Notes: generated by a model from the letters alone, not told the origin. DNA of 64,000 nt from Panulirus ornatus (GCF_036320965.1 NC_092262.1:10658572-10722571); one strand, 5' to 3'; shown: positions 44,723-56,050, counted from the first letter of the stretch. Made by a program: numbers and translations.

Positions 44723-44841
44723 TATATATATATAAACTTATATAAACTTTACCTGGCTGGACAGCATACTCATTAACCCAGGGGAGAACCTGCCTGTGTT
44801 GGCTGTGCCATGTTTCCAAGGGAGAAGTGTGACATGACTAG

Positions 44842-44887
<46 letters not shown>
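44842..44887. repeat. (CA)n microsatellite
   Basis: About 22 CA units. Confidence 0.97.
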
Positions 44888-44890
<3 letters not shown>

Positions 44891-45668
44891 ACATCCCTCA
44901 GGTGGAGCCAACAGAACATAGGCGTACCCGAGTCCTGTTGGCGTTTTGTGGGTAGCGGTGTGAGACGGACGCGGCCAATGCGGAAGTCTGGCCGTGTTTT
45001 GGTGGGATATAACGTGAGGAATTCATGTCATGTGAGGGTGTGGTGGTGGAGAAGTGTGTCTGTGTGTGAGGTGAGCATGGAAGCAGCGCTACGTGGAGCC
45101 GATCGTTTGTGGCTAAGGATATGTGTCGAGGTAGGTCGTGTGGTTTGAGTGAGGAGTGTGTGTGTAGTGGAGGAGGAGGAGGAGGCCCAGTCCCGACCAT
45201 TGTTGTGGTGTGAGGTGGTTGTTGCCTAACCTCTCGTGTTGGCCTTGCTGGTGGTGCTGGTGGTGATCCTGTCAAAGTCTTGAGCAACCGACCCTCCCAC
45301 CACTCATGCCTACTCACCTCCTCCTCCTCCTCCTCCTCCTCGTGTTACTCTCCAATGCATCCTTACTCACCTGTTAAACGGGTATGCATGAAGTCCCAAG
45401 GATAACTTGAGAGAAATTATCTCTTTTCTCTCTCTTTATCTCATTACCACGCGAAGCAAGGTGAAGGCTTGGGTGGTTGCATCTCCCGTCTTAACAGTTG
45501 GTGAATGAAGGAAAGGTATTTCATGGGGTGAATACCGCATGACCAGATTGGCATATGACCTTTGGCAAGGCGGTGTGACCACGAGGAGTGCGAGTTGTGA
45601 GGGCCTTAGAGGAAATGTGAGTAATGTGTGTGTGTGATGGTAGCCAGAAGCCTTTCCGTATGTCGAGT

Positions 45669-45670
<2 letters not shown>
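44888..45670. other. Unique sequence
   Basis: (GGA)n at 45171-45183 and (CTC)n at 45318-45340. No gene. Confidence 0.5.
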
Positions 45671-45755
<85 letters not shown>

Positions 45756-45775
45756 TTGCGACAGCCAGGCTAGGG

Positions 45776-45819
<44 letters not shown>
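45671..45819. repeat. (GA)n and (CA)n microsatellites
   Basis: (GA)41 at 45671-45753 and (CA)21 at 45777-45819, 23 bases apart. Confidence 0.97.
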
Positions 45820-45823
<4 letters not shown>

Positions 45824-45986
45824 TGAGGCCTTGGCATTAAGAGCGACTCTGCCTCATTTCTTTTCTGGTGGATTGATGGTGTGTGTGTGTGTGTGTGTGT
45901 CCAGCTGGAGAGGAACTGTGTGCTTCCTAGTGCTGCGCCATCCAGGACTCCAGTGCTTCTACGTTAAGGGGGGGATCATATGATGT

Positions 45987-45988
<2 letters not shown>

Positions 45989-46066
<78 letters not shown>

Positions 46067-46116
46067 AACATCAAGATGTGACCCCCTCCGGCGCAGGAAA
46101 CCTAGGGAGGGATGGT

Positions 46117-46169
<53 letters not shown>
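45989..46169. repeat. (CT)n and (CA)n microsatellites
   Basis: (CT)n at 45989-46067 with one interruption and (CA)n at 46119-46169. Confidence 0.97.
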
Positions 46170-46170
<1 letters not shown>

Positions 46171-46722
46171 AGGTCATGATTTCAAGGGTGTTGGATTCCA
46201 TCATACGAGGTGTGGACGGGAGCCGTGTGAGGGGCGTGCGTGGCTGAGACACATAAGACACTGACAGCACACTCAGGCCCTCTCCATAGCTGACACATGG
46301 CGTAAATACGTGGAGTCGTGTGTTGCAGTTGAGGTGGTGTGTGTGTGTGTGTGTGGAGGGAGGGGTGAGGGGGGGGAAACCCAGCCATGTACTGCGCCAG
46401 GATAGCAGGAGAACGCTGCCACATCTGCCACGGCGGCAGAACAATAACGGTGGGTCAAGCAGTCTCAAGCACTACTGGCATGAATAGGTGTTGTTGGTGT
46501 TGCCGGAATCTATACGTGGCAACGCCGCGACCAAGACGTCGCCTTTGGACAGGAGTGTGTCGTGCTGGGTGTGGATGGACGAGTGATAATACGGTCGCCT
46601 TGAGGATTTATTATTATTTTTTTTTCATCTTTTTAGTCAAGGAACGCCATCGTCTCCCTGCTCCTATTTGGAGCGCAGCCTCGAAACTACAGGAACCCCA
46701 GAAAAGAGGTTCTAGGATTGTG

Positions 46723-46726
<4 letters not shown>
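46170..46726. other. Unique sequence
   Basis: (GT)n at 46339-46355 and T run at 46617-46625. No gene was recognised. Confidence 0.5.
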
Positions 46727-46797
<71 letters not shown>

Positions 46798-46818
46798 GCG
46801 GGAGACAGCGACAAAGTA

Positions 46819-46913
<95 letters not shown>
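46727..46913. repeat. Two (TA)n tracts separated by 31 bases
   Basis: (TA)35 at 46727-46796 and (TA)43 at 46828-46913. The spacer includes CGCGGGAGACAGCGACAAAG. Confidence 0.97.
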
Positions 46914-46917
<4 letters not shown>

Positions 46918-47098
46918 AAGGATCACAATTTTGCGCGTGATTAAGATATTCCCTCTGAGTCCACGGGGAAAATGAAACACGAAAAGTTCCCAAGTGCACT
47001 TTCGTGTAATAATCACATCATCAGGGGAGACACAATAGAGAAATATAACAGTTGATATACGTCGAAGAGACGAAACTAGGACGCCATATGGTAAACAT
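46914..47098 (-). mobile_element. TA-bracketed hammerhead repeat, copy C
   Basis: Longest minus-strand copy, between (TA)n tracts. Read on the minus strand it runs from CCATATGGCGTCCTAGTTTC through the hammerhead-like motif to CGTGGACTCAGAGGGAATAT, CTTAATCACGCGCAAAATTG and TGTGATCCTTTCCAA. It keeps the outer end that the other copies lack. Confidence 0.88.
46988..47028 (-). ncRNA. Hammerhead-ribozyme-like motif, copy C
   Basis: All elements intact: TCCC, CTGATGA, extra T, GTG-ATTATTA-CAC, GAAA, AGTGCACT, T, GGGA over 41 bases, identical in layout to the copies at 16.5 and 50.7 kb. Confidence 0.5.
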
Positions 47099-47101
<3 letters not shown>

Positions 47102-47177
<76 letters not shown>

Positions 47178-47178
47178 G

Positions 47179-47265
<87 letters not shown>
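47102..47265. repeat. (TA)n followed by (GA)n
   Basis: (TA)37 at 47102-47176 then (GA)43 at 47179-47265. Confidence 0.97.
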
Positions 47266-47268
<3 letters not shown>

Positions 47269-48254
47269 GGATGATATTGGTGACACCTGTGAGAGACAGC
47301 ATTGATATACGTGAGAGAGAGTGTGTGTGTGTGAGAGACTGCACACTAGAAGGTGGGGAGGGGAAACCTGGGGACATGAAGAGCGGCGCGGATCGATCGT
47401 GGTCGGAGGAGGGAGGGAGGGAGTGCGCTGGCGGCAGTGGCAGGGGAATGGGGAGGGGAGGGGAGGTCGTCCTGCCTCCCCTCCGTAATGAATGTGACCT
47501 CCGCACACACACACACACACTCTTGGACGGAGGATGACCCAGTTTCTGAAGAGTTCTAGGATGGAGGGGGGAAACCTACGCGGGGTTCCCCCCCTCCCCA
47601 CCGGACTCTCTTTCACTGTGCATGTTGATGTTCACACACACACAGACACACACACACACACACACACGGCTCTCATTGATGCTCATACAGTGTGTGTGTG
47701 AGTGAGTTTGAATCTGTGTATGTGTGTGAGACTGTGTCTGTGTGTGTGTGTGCGTGTGTGTGTGTGTGTGTGTGTGGACAGAACCATATACGTTTTGTGG
47801 TATTAAACAAATTAGAATAAAAGAACGTTTTGTTCAACTCGCGCAGCCGTTCGGCCCAAAGCTTACGTATCAGATATTATAGACCCTTAGTGAAGGGTGT
47901 TGGGGGGGAGGGGGGGGTCATGATATAGCAGTTAGTTAAGTCATTACAAAGTTAGGAACATCAAAGGTGTGGGAGGGGCGCCGGGCGCTTCTGTGGTTTG
48001 GGTAGGCACATGACTGAGGTATGTGCACATGGGAGAGGCAGCATTACAGATCACATTCTGTGATTAGTGCATTTTAGTGGTGATTCCCTGTACATGTAAG
48101 TGATGTGAAGTAAGGCACTTCTCGCTTCGTCACGTGAAGAATCGCGTGAGGCATTGTGGTCGTGTGGTGTCGCTCATTATTGTCGCTGTTATGGTCGTAA
48201 GGTGGGAGGTTGGGTAGGTTTAAAGATGCAGGATGTGTATGTTGGTAGGGGCTT
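47266..48254. other. Unique sequence with microsatellites
   Basis: (CA)n at 47632-47668 and (GT)n at 47735-47776; G runs at 47903-47917. No gene. Confidence 0.55.
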
Positions 48255-48770
48255 CAGTATGTGTAGGTAGTGACTTCAGTATGTGTAGGTAGTGACTTCA
48301 GTATATGTAGGTGGTGACTTCAGTATATGTAGGCAGTGACTTCAGTATATGTAGGTAGTGACTTCAGTATATGTAGTCTGTGACTTCAGTATATGTAGGT
48401 AGTGACTTCAGTATATTTAGTCTGTGACTTTAGTATATGTAGGTAGTGACTTCAGTATATGTAGATAGTCACTTCAGTATATGTAGGTAGTGACTTCAGT
48501 ATATGCAGGTAGTGACTTCAGTATATGTAGGCAGTGACTTCATTATGTGTAGGCTGTGACTTCATTATGTGTAGGCTGTGACTTCATTATGTGTAGGTTG
48601 TGACTTCATTATGTGTAGGCTGTGACTTCATTATGTGTAGGCTGTGACTTCATTATGTGTAGGCTATGACTTCATTATGTGTAGGCTGTGACTTCATTAT
48701 GTGTAGGCTGTGATTTCATTATGTGTAGGCTGTAACTTCATTATGTGTAGGCTGTGACTTCATTATGAAT
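48255..48770. repeat. 22-bp minisatellite in two homogenised blocks, about 23 copies
   Basis: Block 1 (48255-48538) is CAGTATATGTAGGTAGTGAC-type; block 2 (48539-48770) is CATTATGTGTAGGCTGTGAC-type. Both have a 22-base period. Confidence 0.95.
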
Positions 48771-49542
48771 GCATCCGGGAGCAGAGGAGGATGTTCGTGG
48801 TGACAGAAGAGACGTAACGCATCTTTCCTTTTTTTTTCCCCCTCTGTGATGTGTCTACAACCAAGACGCGATATATCCTGCTTGTGTGGGTTGTATTTCA
48901 TGGCTGGAGAGTCAGTCACCATATATACCTTGCTGTTTGCCAGAGCGTACACAGGGCACTGCCCGCCAAACGCGATAGAGTTGACTACAGCTGTGTTAAA
49001 TGTAGGTGACTATACGTGTGTGGTTGGGCTGAGGTGCAACCCTGTATCCACCTTAATTCTTCGCTTAGATAACCATCATTTTTTTCTGATTGCTTTTCCG
49101 CCTCCCCTCGACCTGTTGGACGTGAGCTCCGTACCGGGAATAGAGTTCCGAACTTTAGGTACGGTGATGTGTGTGGGTGTGTGTGTGTGGTGAGGAGGAG
49201 GAGGTGGAGATGATGGGCCGGCCGTGCGCAACCTTCACGAGACGGGCCGTGTCATGGTACCTCACCCCCAGCACTTAAACTCCGCCAGCCATACTAACTC
49301 TCCTTTCTTCTTTAATACCCTGAGGTGGTCATGCCTGGAGGAGGAGGAGGGACGTCTGTTCGTTCCCTCCTCCTCCTCCTCCTCCTCCTCTGATTTCTTA
49401 ATCCGTGGTTGGTGAGGTCACCTGGGTCGTGTGGCGGTGGCTGGAGCGCGGCGGCGGGCGCTCTGGTGTTGGTGATGGCTGAGCTGGACCCAGCCTGATG
49501 AAGGGGTCCGTTTTGATGCAGACGTCGCCGCTGGAGCTGGGT

Positions 49543-49581
<39 letters not shown>

Positions 49582-49839
49582 CGTAAATGTGTGTGTGTGT
49601 GTGTGTGTGGCATACTTAAAATAGGTTTTATCCGTCCGTTTATCGTCAGGAGCCACGCCCCAGCCTGTGTCATGCCATGCACCCGTCATGCATCAGTACA
49701 GTTTTCGTTCCTCATCACCTGCACACAACCCATAGCTCCAGGTGGTATTTTCCTGCAGTTTGCTCAGTGTATAAAGACGGTTTGATAACCCTGAGACATC
49801 AGTGCTGCTCATAAATTGAAGAATATCCCTCCTTTGGCC

Positions 49840-49840
<1 letters not shown>
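48771..49840. other. Unique sequence with CTC, CA and GT tracts
   Basis: (CTC)n at 49367-49391, (CA)n at 49541-49578 and (GT)n at 49588-49608, the last two inverted with a 10-base gap. A plus frame at 48846-49193 has no recognised domain. Confidence 0.5.

Positions 49841-49902
<62 letters not shown>
49841..49902. repeat. (TA)n tract
   Basis: About 31 TA units, left bracket of family-2 copy 5. Confidence 0.97.
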
Positions 49903-49906
<4 letters not shown>

Positions 49907-50138
49907 TTTTTTTTTTCATACTATTCGCTATTTCCCGCGTTAGCGAGGTAGCGTTAAGAAACGAGGACTGAGCCTTTGAGGGAACATCCTCACTTGGCCA
50001 CCTTCTCTGTTCCTTCTTTTGGAAAATGAAAAACGAGAGGGGAGGATTTCCAGCCCCCCGCTCCCTCCCCTTTAGTCGCCTTCTACGACACGCAGGGAAT
50101 ACGTGGGAAGTATTCTTTCTCCCCTATCCCCAGGGATG

Positions 50139-50141
<3 letters not shown>
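49903..50141 (-). mobile_element. TA-bracketed repeat family 2, copy 5
   Basis: Full minus-strand copy from CATACTATTCGCTATTTCCC to CTCCCCTATCCCCAGGGAT, with all internal blocks in reverse order. Confidence 0.9.

Positions 50142-50221
<80 letters not shown>
50142..50221. repeat. (TA)n tract
   Basis: About 40 TA units linking a family-2 copy to a hammerhead-bearing copy, the same neighbour arrangement as at 16.4 kb. Confidence 0.97.
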
Positions 50222-50223
<2 letters not shown>

Positions 50224-50333
50224 CTATGAGCCACGGGGAAAATGAAACATGATAAGTTCCCAAGTGCACTTTCGTGTAATAATCACATCATCAGTTGATA
50301 TACATCGAAGAGACGAAGGTAGGACGCCAGTCC
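50222..50333 (-). mobile_element. Hammerhead repeat, copy D (internal deletion)
   Basis: Minus-strand copy. On the plus strand CATCATCAG at 50286-50294 joins directly to TTGATATACATCGAAGAGAC. The roughly 30 bases present in other copies (GGGAGACACAAGAGAGAAAT and ATAACAGTC) are deleted, removing one side of stem I. Confidence 0.85.
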
Positions 50334-50566
50334 CCGTTGTGTTCTGGGGTGTGTGGGAAGTCGTCGTACCTGTGGTGGGGGTTAGTTGCGTGCATGGAAA
50401 ATGGCCACGTCTCGTCCCTCACCTGTTCACTTGGGATAAGCCAGATTAACGAGCACCCATTTTCTTTCATGTGGGCGGTTGGTGGGCCTCATTTTCTTTC
50501 TTAAGACTGTCGTATATATTTTTTGAGGTCTAGGAGTTCTTTGTATATGGCAGTGTTATCGTTAGC

Positions 50567-50568
<2 letters not shown>
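50334..50568. other. Unique sequence
   Basis: No feature recognised. Confidence 0.5.

Positions 50569-50630
<62 letters not shown>
50569..50630. repeat. (TA)n tract
   Basis: About 31 TA units, left bracket of copy E. Confidence 0.97.
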
Positions 50631-50634
<4 letters not shown>

Positions 50635-50794
50635 AAGGATCACACTGTTTACCAAATGGCGTCCTAGCTTCGTCTCTTCTATGTATATCAACTGACTGTT
50701 ATATTTCTCTCTTGTGTCTCCCCTGATGATGTGATTATTACGCGAAAGTGCACTTGGGAACTTATCGTGTTTCATTTTCCCCGTGGGCTCATAG

Positions 50795-50797
<3 letters not shown>
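50631..50797 (+). mobile_element. TA-bracketed hammerhead repeat, copy E
   Basis: Plus-strand copy beginning TTGGAAAGGATCACAC, then CCAAATGGCGTCCTAGCTTC, TGTATATCAACTGACTGTT, the hammerhead-like motif, CTTATCGTGTTTCATTTTCC and GGGCTCATAGGAAT. Its first 15 bases are the reverse complement of the outer end of copy C. Confidence 0.9.
50719..50759 (+). ncRNA. Hammerhead-ribozyme-like motif, copy E
   Basis: TCCC (50719-50722), CTGATGA (50723-50729), extra T (50730), GTG (50731-50733), loop, CGC (50741-50743), GAAA (50744-50747), palindromic stem III ending CTT (50753-50755), GGGA (50756-50759). Stem II has CGC where other copies have CAC, changing an A-U pair to a G-U wobble and so keeping the stem. 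Confidence 0.5.

Positions 50798-50888
<91 letters not shown>
50798..50888. repeat. (TA)n then (GA)n
   Basis: (TA)25 at 50798-50847 followed by (GA)20. Confidence 0.97.
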
Positions 50889-50890
<2 letters not shown>

Positions 50891-51567
50891 AAGATCAGTA
50901 TTGGTAAAGATAATTACTAATCCGTTTGAATATATTTATATTTTAGTCATGCTTTATTGGTTTATTGCTCTTATATTCTGACCTCATTGGTTAATTGGAG
51001 TTACATTCAAAGGTTTATTGGTATATTGCTGTTTTACTCATACCACATTGGTTTATTGCTCTTATATTCGATCCTTATTGATTTACTACAGGGATAATTC
51101 AAACCATATTGGTTTATTAGTAATATTTGAACCTTATTTTTAATTTGTTTATTTTTAGTAACTTTGTGTATTCACGTAGTTTATTCTGAGGTGTAGTTAC
51201 ATCTCTGTGATCGTGTGTGTGGCGGTACTGAATGCTCGTACACTCTGGCGTATTGTGGTGATGTGCTGAGCTGGGCGGGGTGTGTGTAGTGTGTGTACTG
51301 CTGGTGGGGGTTGGGTGTGGTGGTGCATGCATCATGCGGGTGTGGGCGACCGACTCCATTACCCCTACGACTCTCTTTTAAGGTTGGATGGTGCTTGCGT
51401 AAAGGTAAAAAGGGGAGGTGGTCCTGGGGGAAGGTGTGTGTGTGTGTGTGTGTGTGCTAGGGTTTGCACAAAGTTGGGGAGGTACTGTGTATGTGGGGGA
51501 GGGGGGGACGCGTGCTAGGGATTGCATAAAGGAGGGGAGGTTCTTGCGGGAGGGGGGCGCGTGTTGG
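50889..51567. other. AT-rich sequence with imperfect ~50-bp repeats, then G/T-rich sequence
   Basis: TTGGTTTATTGCTCTTATAT occurs at 50958 and 51049, with related copies TTGGTATATTGCTGTTTTAC at 51019 and TTGGTTTATTAG at 51110. (GT)n at 51434-51456. No gene. Confidence 0.65.
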
Positions 51568-52012
51568 GGTTTATATAAAGGCAGGGGAGAGGTCCTGGGA
51601 GTGCTTGCTAGGATTTACATAAAGGCTGAGGAGAGGCCCTGGGAGTGAATGCTAGGATTTGCATAAAGGCTGAGGAGAGGCCCTGGGAGTGAATGCTAGG
51701 ATTTGCATAAAGGCTGAGGAGAGGCCCTGGGAGTGAATGCTAGGATTTGCATAAAGGCTGAGCAGAGGCCCTGGGAGTGAATGCTAGGATTTGCATAAAG
51801 GCTGAGGAGAGGCCCTGGGAGTGAATGCTAGGATTTGCATAAAGGCTGAGCAGAGGCCCTGGGAGTGAATGCTAGGATTTGCATAAAGGCTGAGCAGAGG
51901 CCCTGGGAGTGCTTGCTAGGATTTGCATAAAGGCTGAGCAGAGGCCCTGGGAGTGAATGCTAGGATTTACATAAAGGCTGGGGAGAGGTCCTGGGAGTGC
52001 TTGCTGGGGGTT
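51568..52012. repeat. 43-bp minisatellite, about 10 copies
   Basis: GGATTTGCATAAAGGCTGAG then GAGAGGCCCTGGGAGTGAAT repeats every 43 bases. The ends are diverged and the middle is nearly identical, with only GAGGAG/GAGCAG varying. Confidence 0.95.
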
Positions 52013-52379
52013 TCAATACAGGAGAGGTCTTGGGGGGTGAGAGGCGTGTTGGTCCTTACGTAAAGACAAGAAGCGGGGTGATGGTCGCGGGGGGGGGGGG
52101 GGGCTGCTGGTCCTTACATAAAGGTGAGAGCCGTGTGAAGCTGGGGGGAGGGGAGGGGGCAGGTGGGGGGAGGGTAGTGGGATGGGGGGGGATGACCGGC
52201 TACTATGCCTTTAGCTGGCTGGCTCTCTATTGATCTGGCCAAGTACTCTCCCTCCCCCCTCCCTCCCTCCCCCCTCCCTCACCCGATCTTCCCCTCATCC
52301 CCCTTCCCCTCCCCCCTCCTCTTCCCCTTCGTCACACGGGAACAACGAGGAGAGAGAGGGAGGGAGGGACGGGGGGGTG

Positions 52380-52416
<37 letters not shown>

Positions 52417-52825
52417 CGTTGTGTAGTGTAACACGTGTAACATCTAGTGTGGTAGCCTTTCACCTGTTGCGCAGGCACGACATGCACACCCTCCCTCCCT
52501 CCAACGCTCCACCACACACACACACACACAGACTCTGAGCATTCGTTAGTGTGTACGGATAGCCGGCGGACGATGAGGGTTTATATCCCCGTCATGAATG
52601 CACGGGTTTACGGCCGCAGGTAAGCCACTGAGGTGCCTGGATAAGAGGCATGGACGCATGGGGGTCTCCATGAAGCACTCACGGACGGGTGGTGGAGTGG
52701 TTCTTGTATTTGCCGTACCCGCGTGAATGATCACTTAAGAACGGCCACGGGTCATGTGACTCAAGGTCATACTCGTGGGGTTAAGGGCCACCTTCGTCGT
52801 GCTTATTTCAGTGGTGATTAAGCAT
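52013..52825. other. Unique sequence with G runs and small microsatellites
   Basis: G run at 52090-52103, pyrimidine-rich CCCTCCCTCC stretch at 52245-52330, (TA)n at 52386-52414 and (CA)n at 52514-52530. Confidence 0.55.
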
Positions 52826-53008
52826 GAGAGACGTGTGCATGATAGCTTGTGGCACAGTGAGGCCGGTAGTCAAGAGACGTGTGCATGATAGTTTGCGGTA
52901 CAGTGAGGCCGGTAGTTGAGAGACGTGTGCATGATAGCTTGTGGCACAGTGAGGCCGGTAGTTGAGAGACGTGTGCATGATAGCTTGTGGCACAGTGAGG
53001 CCGGTAGT
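52826..53008. repeat. 46-bp minisatellite, 4 copies
   Basis: AGAGACGTGTGCATGATAGC starts at 52827, 52873, 52919 and 52965. Confidence 0.94.
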
Positions 53009-54649
53009 GTGATCCCGTGTCATGAGGACGTCTGACCCCAGTCACCCTCCTGCAATAGCTCTGCCACCTATTGAGCTACTACCGACTACTGCGTCCTTCA
53101 AGGTCATCCTGCCATGGGGGTTTGGGGAGAAGGAGGAAGGAGTAGACCGTTGTAGGGAGGGAGTTAGTAGTAGAGGGAGAAAGGCAGAGAGGGGAAGGGA
53201 GGGAGTAAATATGGTCGCCATATTGATTGTCGTCGGCGTGTTTGGCCTGGCTCGGAGAGCCGTGGTGTCGTTCAAGTGTTAATGTCGTTTCTATTGGCGC
53301 CAGCTGTCCCTTTGCGTCTTCTCGCCGGGCGTCGCTCTCGCGGGCGAAGTGGTGATTGCTTGCTCGGGTGGCCTGCTTGAAGGAGGTGCGAGGCCGGTCA
53401 TTGGTGATAGGCAGCCGGAGAACCCCGCCCGTGATGTGTGTGTGTGTATAGGAGGCTGTGTGTTGTCAATGATGAACGAAGAGGATTATGACTTTGTAAG
53501 AGGGGTAACTGCGGTAAAGTCTTGTACGGTAGCTTCGTCTTGACATAGGGGCCAAGATTGGGCCCTCTGCTCTTGCTGGCTTCCCCCAGCAAGTGCCCCG
53601 TGCTGATAGTGGCTTCCCCCGAGCAAAGGGCCTCGTGCTGATACTGGCTTCCCCAGGACTCGTGGCCAGCGAGTCGTCCCTGTGTCTGGACAGCGGGTCT
53701 GCAAGCATTACATCTGCAGTGGTGAGAGAGAGAGGGAGAGAGGTTATACAAGGTGTGTGGTGGGGGGAAGAAGGAGGAGGAGGAGCGGCGGCAGCGACCG
53801 GAGGGCGTGCGGTGTGGGCTTGCGCATATGGCGTCGGCGCCTGGCTGCCCTCCCACCACCGCTCTCGCCGTGTCCCTCACACATTCCCAGCTGGCTTCAC
53901 ACGCGCCGACACATCCTGCAAGCTAGAGGTCGTACCCCGTTGGCGGTTTAGTGTGCACTGTGGTCAGGCTGGTGGTGAGGAGGGGGACAGTGTGTACTGA
54001 GAGGAACCCCTCACCTCCCGCGCGAGGGGCGCCAAGTTAAAACCCCTTTCCGTCGCCGCCGCCGCCGCTCCCCCTCAGAAGCACGCGTTCACCTGTGCCT
54101 CGCCAGAAGTGTGCTCTCTCTCTCCCTCTCTCTCTCCGTACAGCCCACACCTGTACGCCTCTTGCCAGATTCGCAGCCCCTGGGTAATCTAGAGGCGGCC
54201 ACATGCACTTGAAACTGGTCACTCTGGCCCACTTACTGATACCATGCGGTGAAAAGTGTCGTGACTCGATGGTCTTCCAGTCAAGGTGTTTTTCCCTAAA
54301 AGAAAGTTACTTGTAGTGAGTGTAGCAGCGCAGTGAGGTGTGTATGGGAGCGTGGTGTGTGTGTGTGTAAGGGGGCAGAGAGCTTAACCCCAGCACCCCA
54401 CCGGATCTGAACACACACCCCCACCACCTGTGGTGCCTCTCCCACACCACCATCCCCCTCCGCCTCAATCACCCCTGGGTGTTCACCGTCAGCACGCCTC
54501 AACCAGGGTTATTACCACGTGCAACAGACAGACACGCACACACCCACCCACCTCCCTCAAGATATGACGGTCTGAGAAGACGATGATGCGTCGCTGGATA
54601 AAGAAGTGACGTGGTTGGAGAGGAAGAGTGTGTTGAGGACACGCACTCG

Positions 54650-54652
<3 letters not shown>
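53009..54652. other. Unique sequence, locally CpG-rich
   Basis: TGGCTTCCCC-type units repeat three times at 53575-53660. CpG is frequent at 53270-53340, 53800-53900 and 54015-54080 (with a GCCGCC run). No exon with a recognised domain was found. Confidence 0.45.

Positions 54653-54694
<42 letters not shown>
54653..54694. repeat. (CA)n microsatellite
   Basis: About 20 CA units. Confidence 0.97.
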
Positions 54695-54698
<4 letters not shown>

Positions 54699-55485
54699 CA
54701 AGTATATAACTGGTGGAAGCAGCAGGAGGTTGAGGAAGGAGTTGAACGTGGAGACATAGTGGGATGGCTGAGTACCCTGGACTGCTTCGAGTGGAGGTCC
54801 TCAACACCCAGAACCCCTCCGCCGCAGCCGCCGCTGTCGCCGCCGTTGCCGCCGCCGCTGCTGGTGGTGGCACTGGCGTAGCGGGCGTCACCAACACAGA
54901 TGGGTGGGTACTGCATGTTAGATAACGCATGGTCTCCCGTAGCCGCGCCGACACACACGTCAGGGGGGAGGAGGAGGAAAGCAGTTGTGTTGTACACCCT
55001 CACCGGCTGGAGCTCTGGGCCCTGGTTTTCGAGCCCAGGTGCTCGACTTGCGGCGGCTGCCGAACCCAGGTGCTCGACCTGCTTCTGCCCTAGCAACACA
55101 CACACACACACACAGACACACACACACACACTGCTCCTGGCAGGTCTGAAGAACCCCGGGCTGTACAGAGGACTTGACACATGTGCACACGTGGGTCATT
55201 TGTGCATGTTAGAGGTACCGAGGCCCCCACACCCCACCCCGCGGGTCACTGTGCCCCCCCCTTCCTGCGTCACAGGAACAACACGCAAGCACGATAAGGC
55301 ACGGGGCTTCTGTCTGGGAGGGCGTGTCTCTCGGGGGCCAAGACTTAGTGAGACAAGGGTGTTTGGATGGGGTATAGAAGATAGGGGTCATGGGTTTGTC
55401 TTGTTTATGTAAGTAGTGATGTTAGGACGATGGGTGAGATATATATGTGTGCTGGGGAGGCGACTGCGTAATTGATTGGCGTCCA

Positions 55486-55521
<36 letters not shown>

Positions 55522-55674
55522 ATGAATAATAAAGGCTCCGTACACCCCCTCCTTCACCCCACACCCTGGCTGACAGCCCTCCCCTCCCAGACTCACTCAC
55601 TCTTCACTATAATACCCCTTCATGTTCTTATGTTACTTTTCCCCCTCACTCACCACTTGTTGACGCCTGACAAG
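54695..55674. other. Unique sequence with GCC, CA and GT tracts
   Basis: Imperfect (GCC)n at 54818-54857, (CA)n at 55095-55130 with one interruption, and (GT)n at 55491-55520. No gene. Confidence 0.5.
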
Positions 55675-55860
55675 TGTGTCTTGTGGCATATGTTCTGTAA
55701 TATACCTACACTCGCTACACAACAGGTGTGTCTTGTGGCATATGTTCCGTAGTATACCTACACTCGCTACACACAACAGGTGTGTCTTGTGGCATATGTT
55801 CTGTAGTATACCTACACCCGCTACATATAACAGGTGTGTCTTGGTATATATGTAATCCAT
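55675..55860. repeat. 52-54-bp minisatellite, about 3.5 copies
   Basis: TGTGTCTTGTGGCATATGTT starts at 55675, 55727 and 55781, with a partial copy at 55835. Confidence 0.92.
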
Positions 55861-56012
55861 GGTATAACCTCACCCCGCTGGAGTGGGATAATTCGTATAC
55901 CTGTAAAATCATGGGATGTCGATACAGAATTAATGATTACCTCAGCAATGAAGGGTATGTTTGTGTCAACCAGATGGAATATTAATGGCTGAGTAAAATT
56001 ATTGCTGTAGAG

Positions 56013-56050
<38 letters not shown>

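Noticed and set aside
46726..47616. Minus-strand frame of 296 residues
   Set aside because: Composed of two (TA)n tracts, a (GA)n tract and a hammerhead repeat copy; no coding signal remains after removing them.
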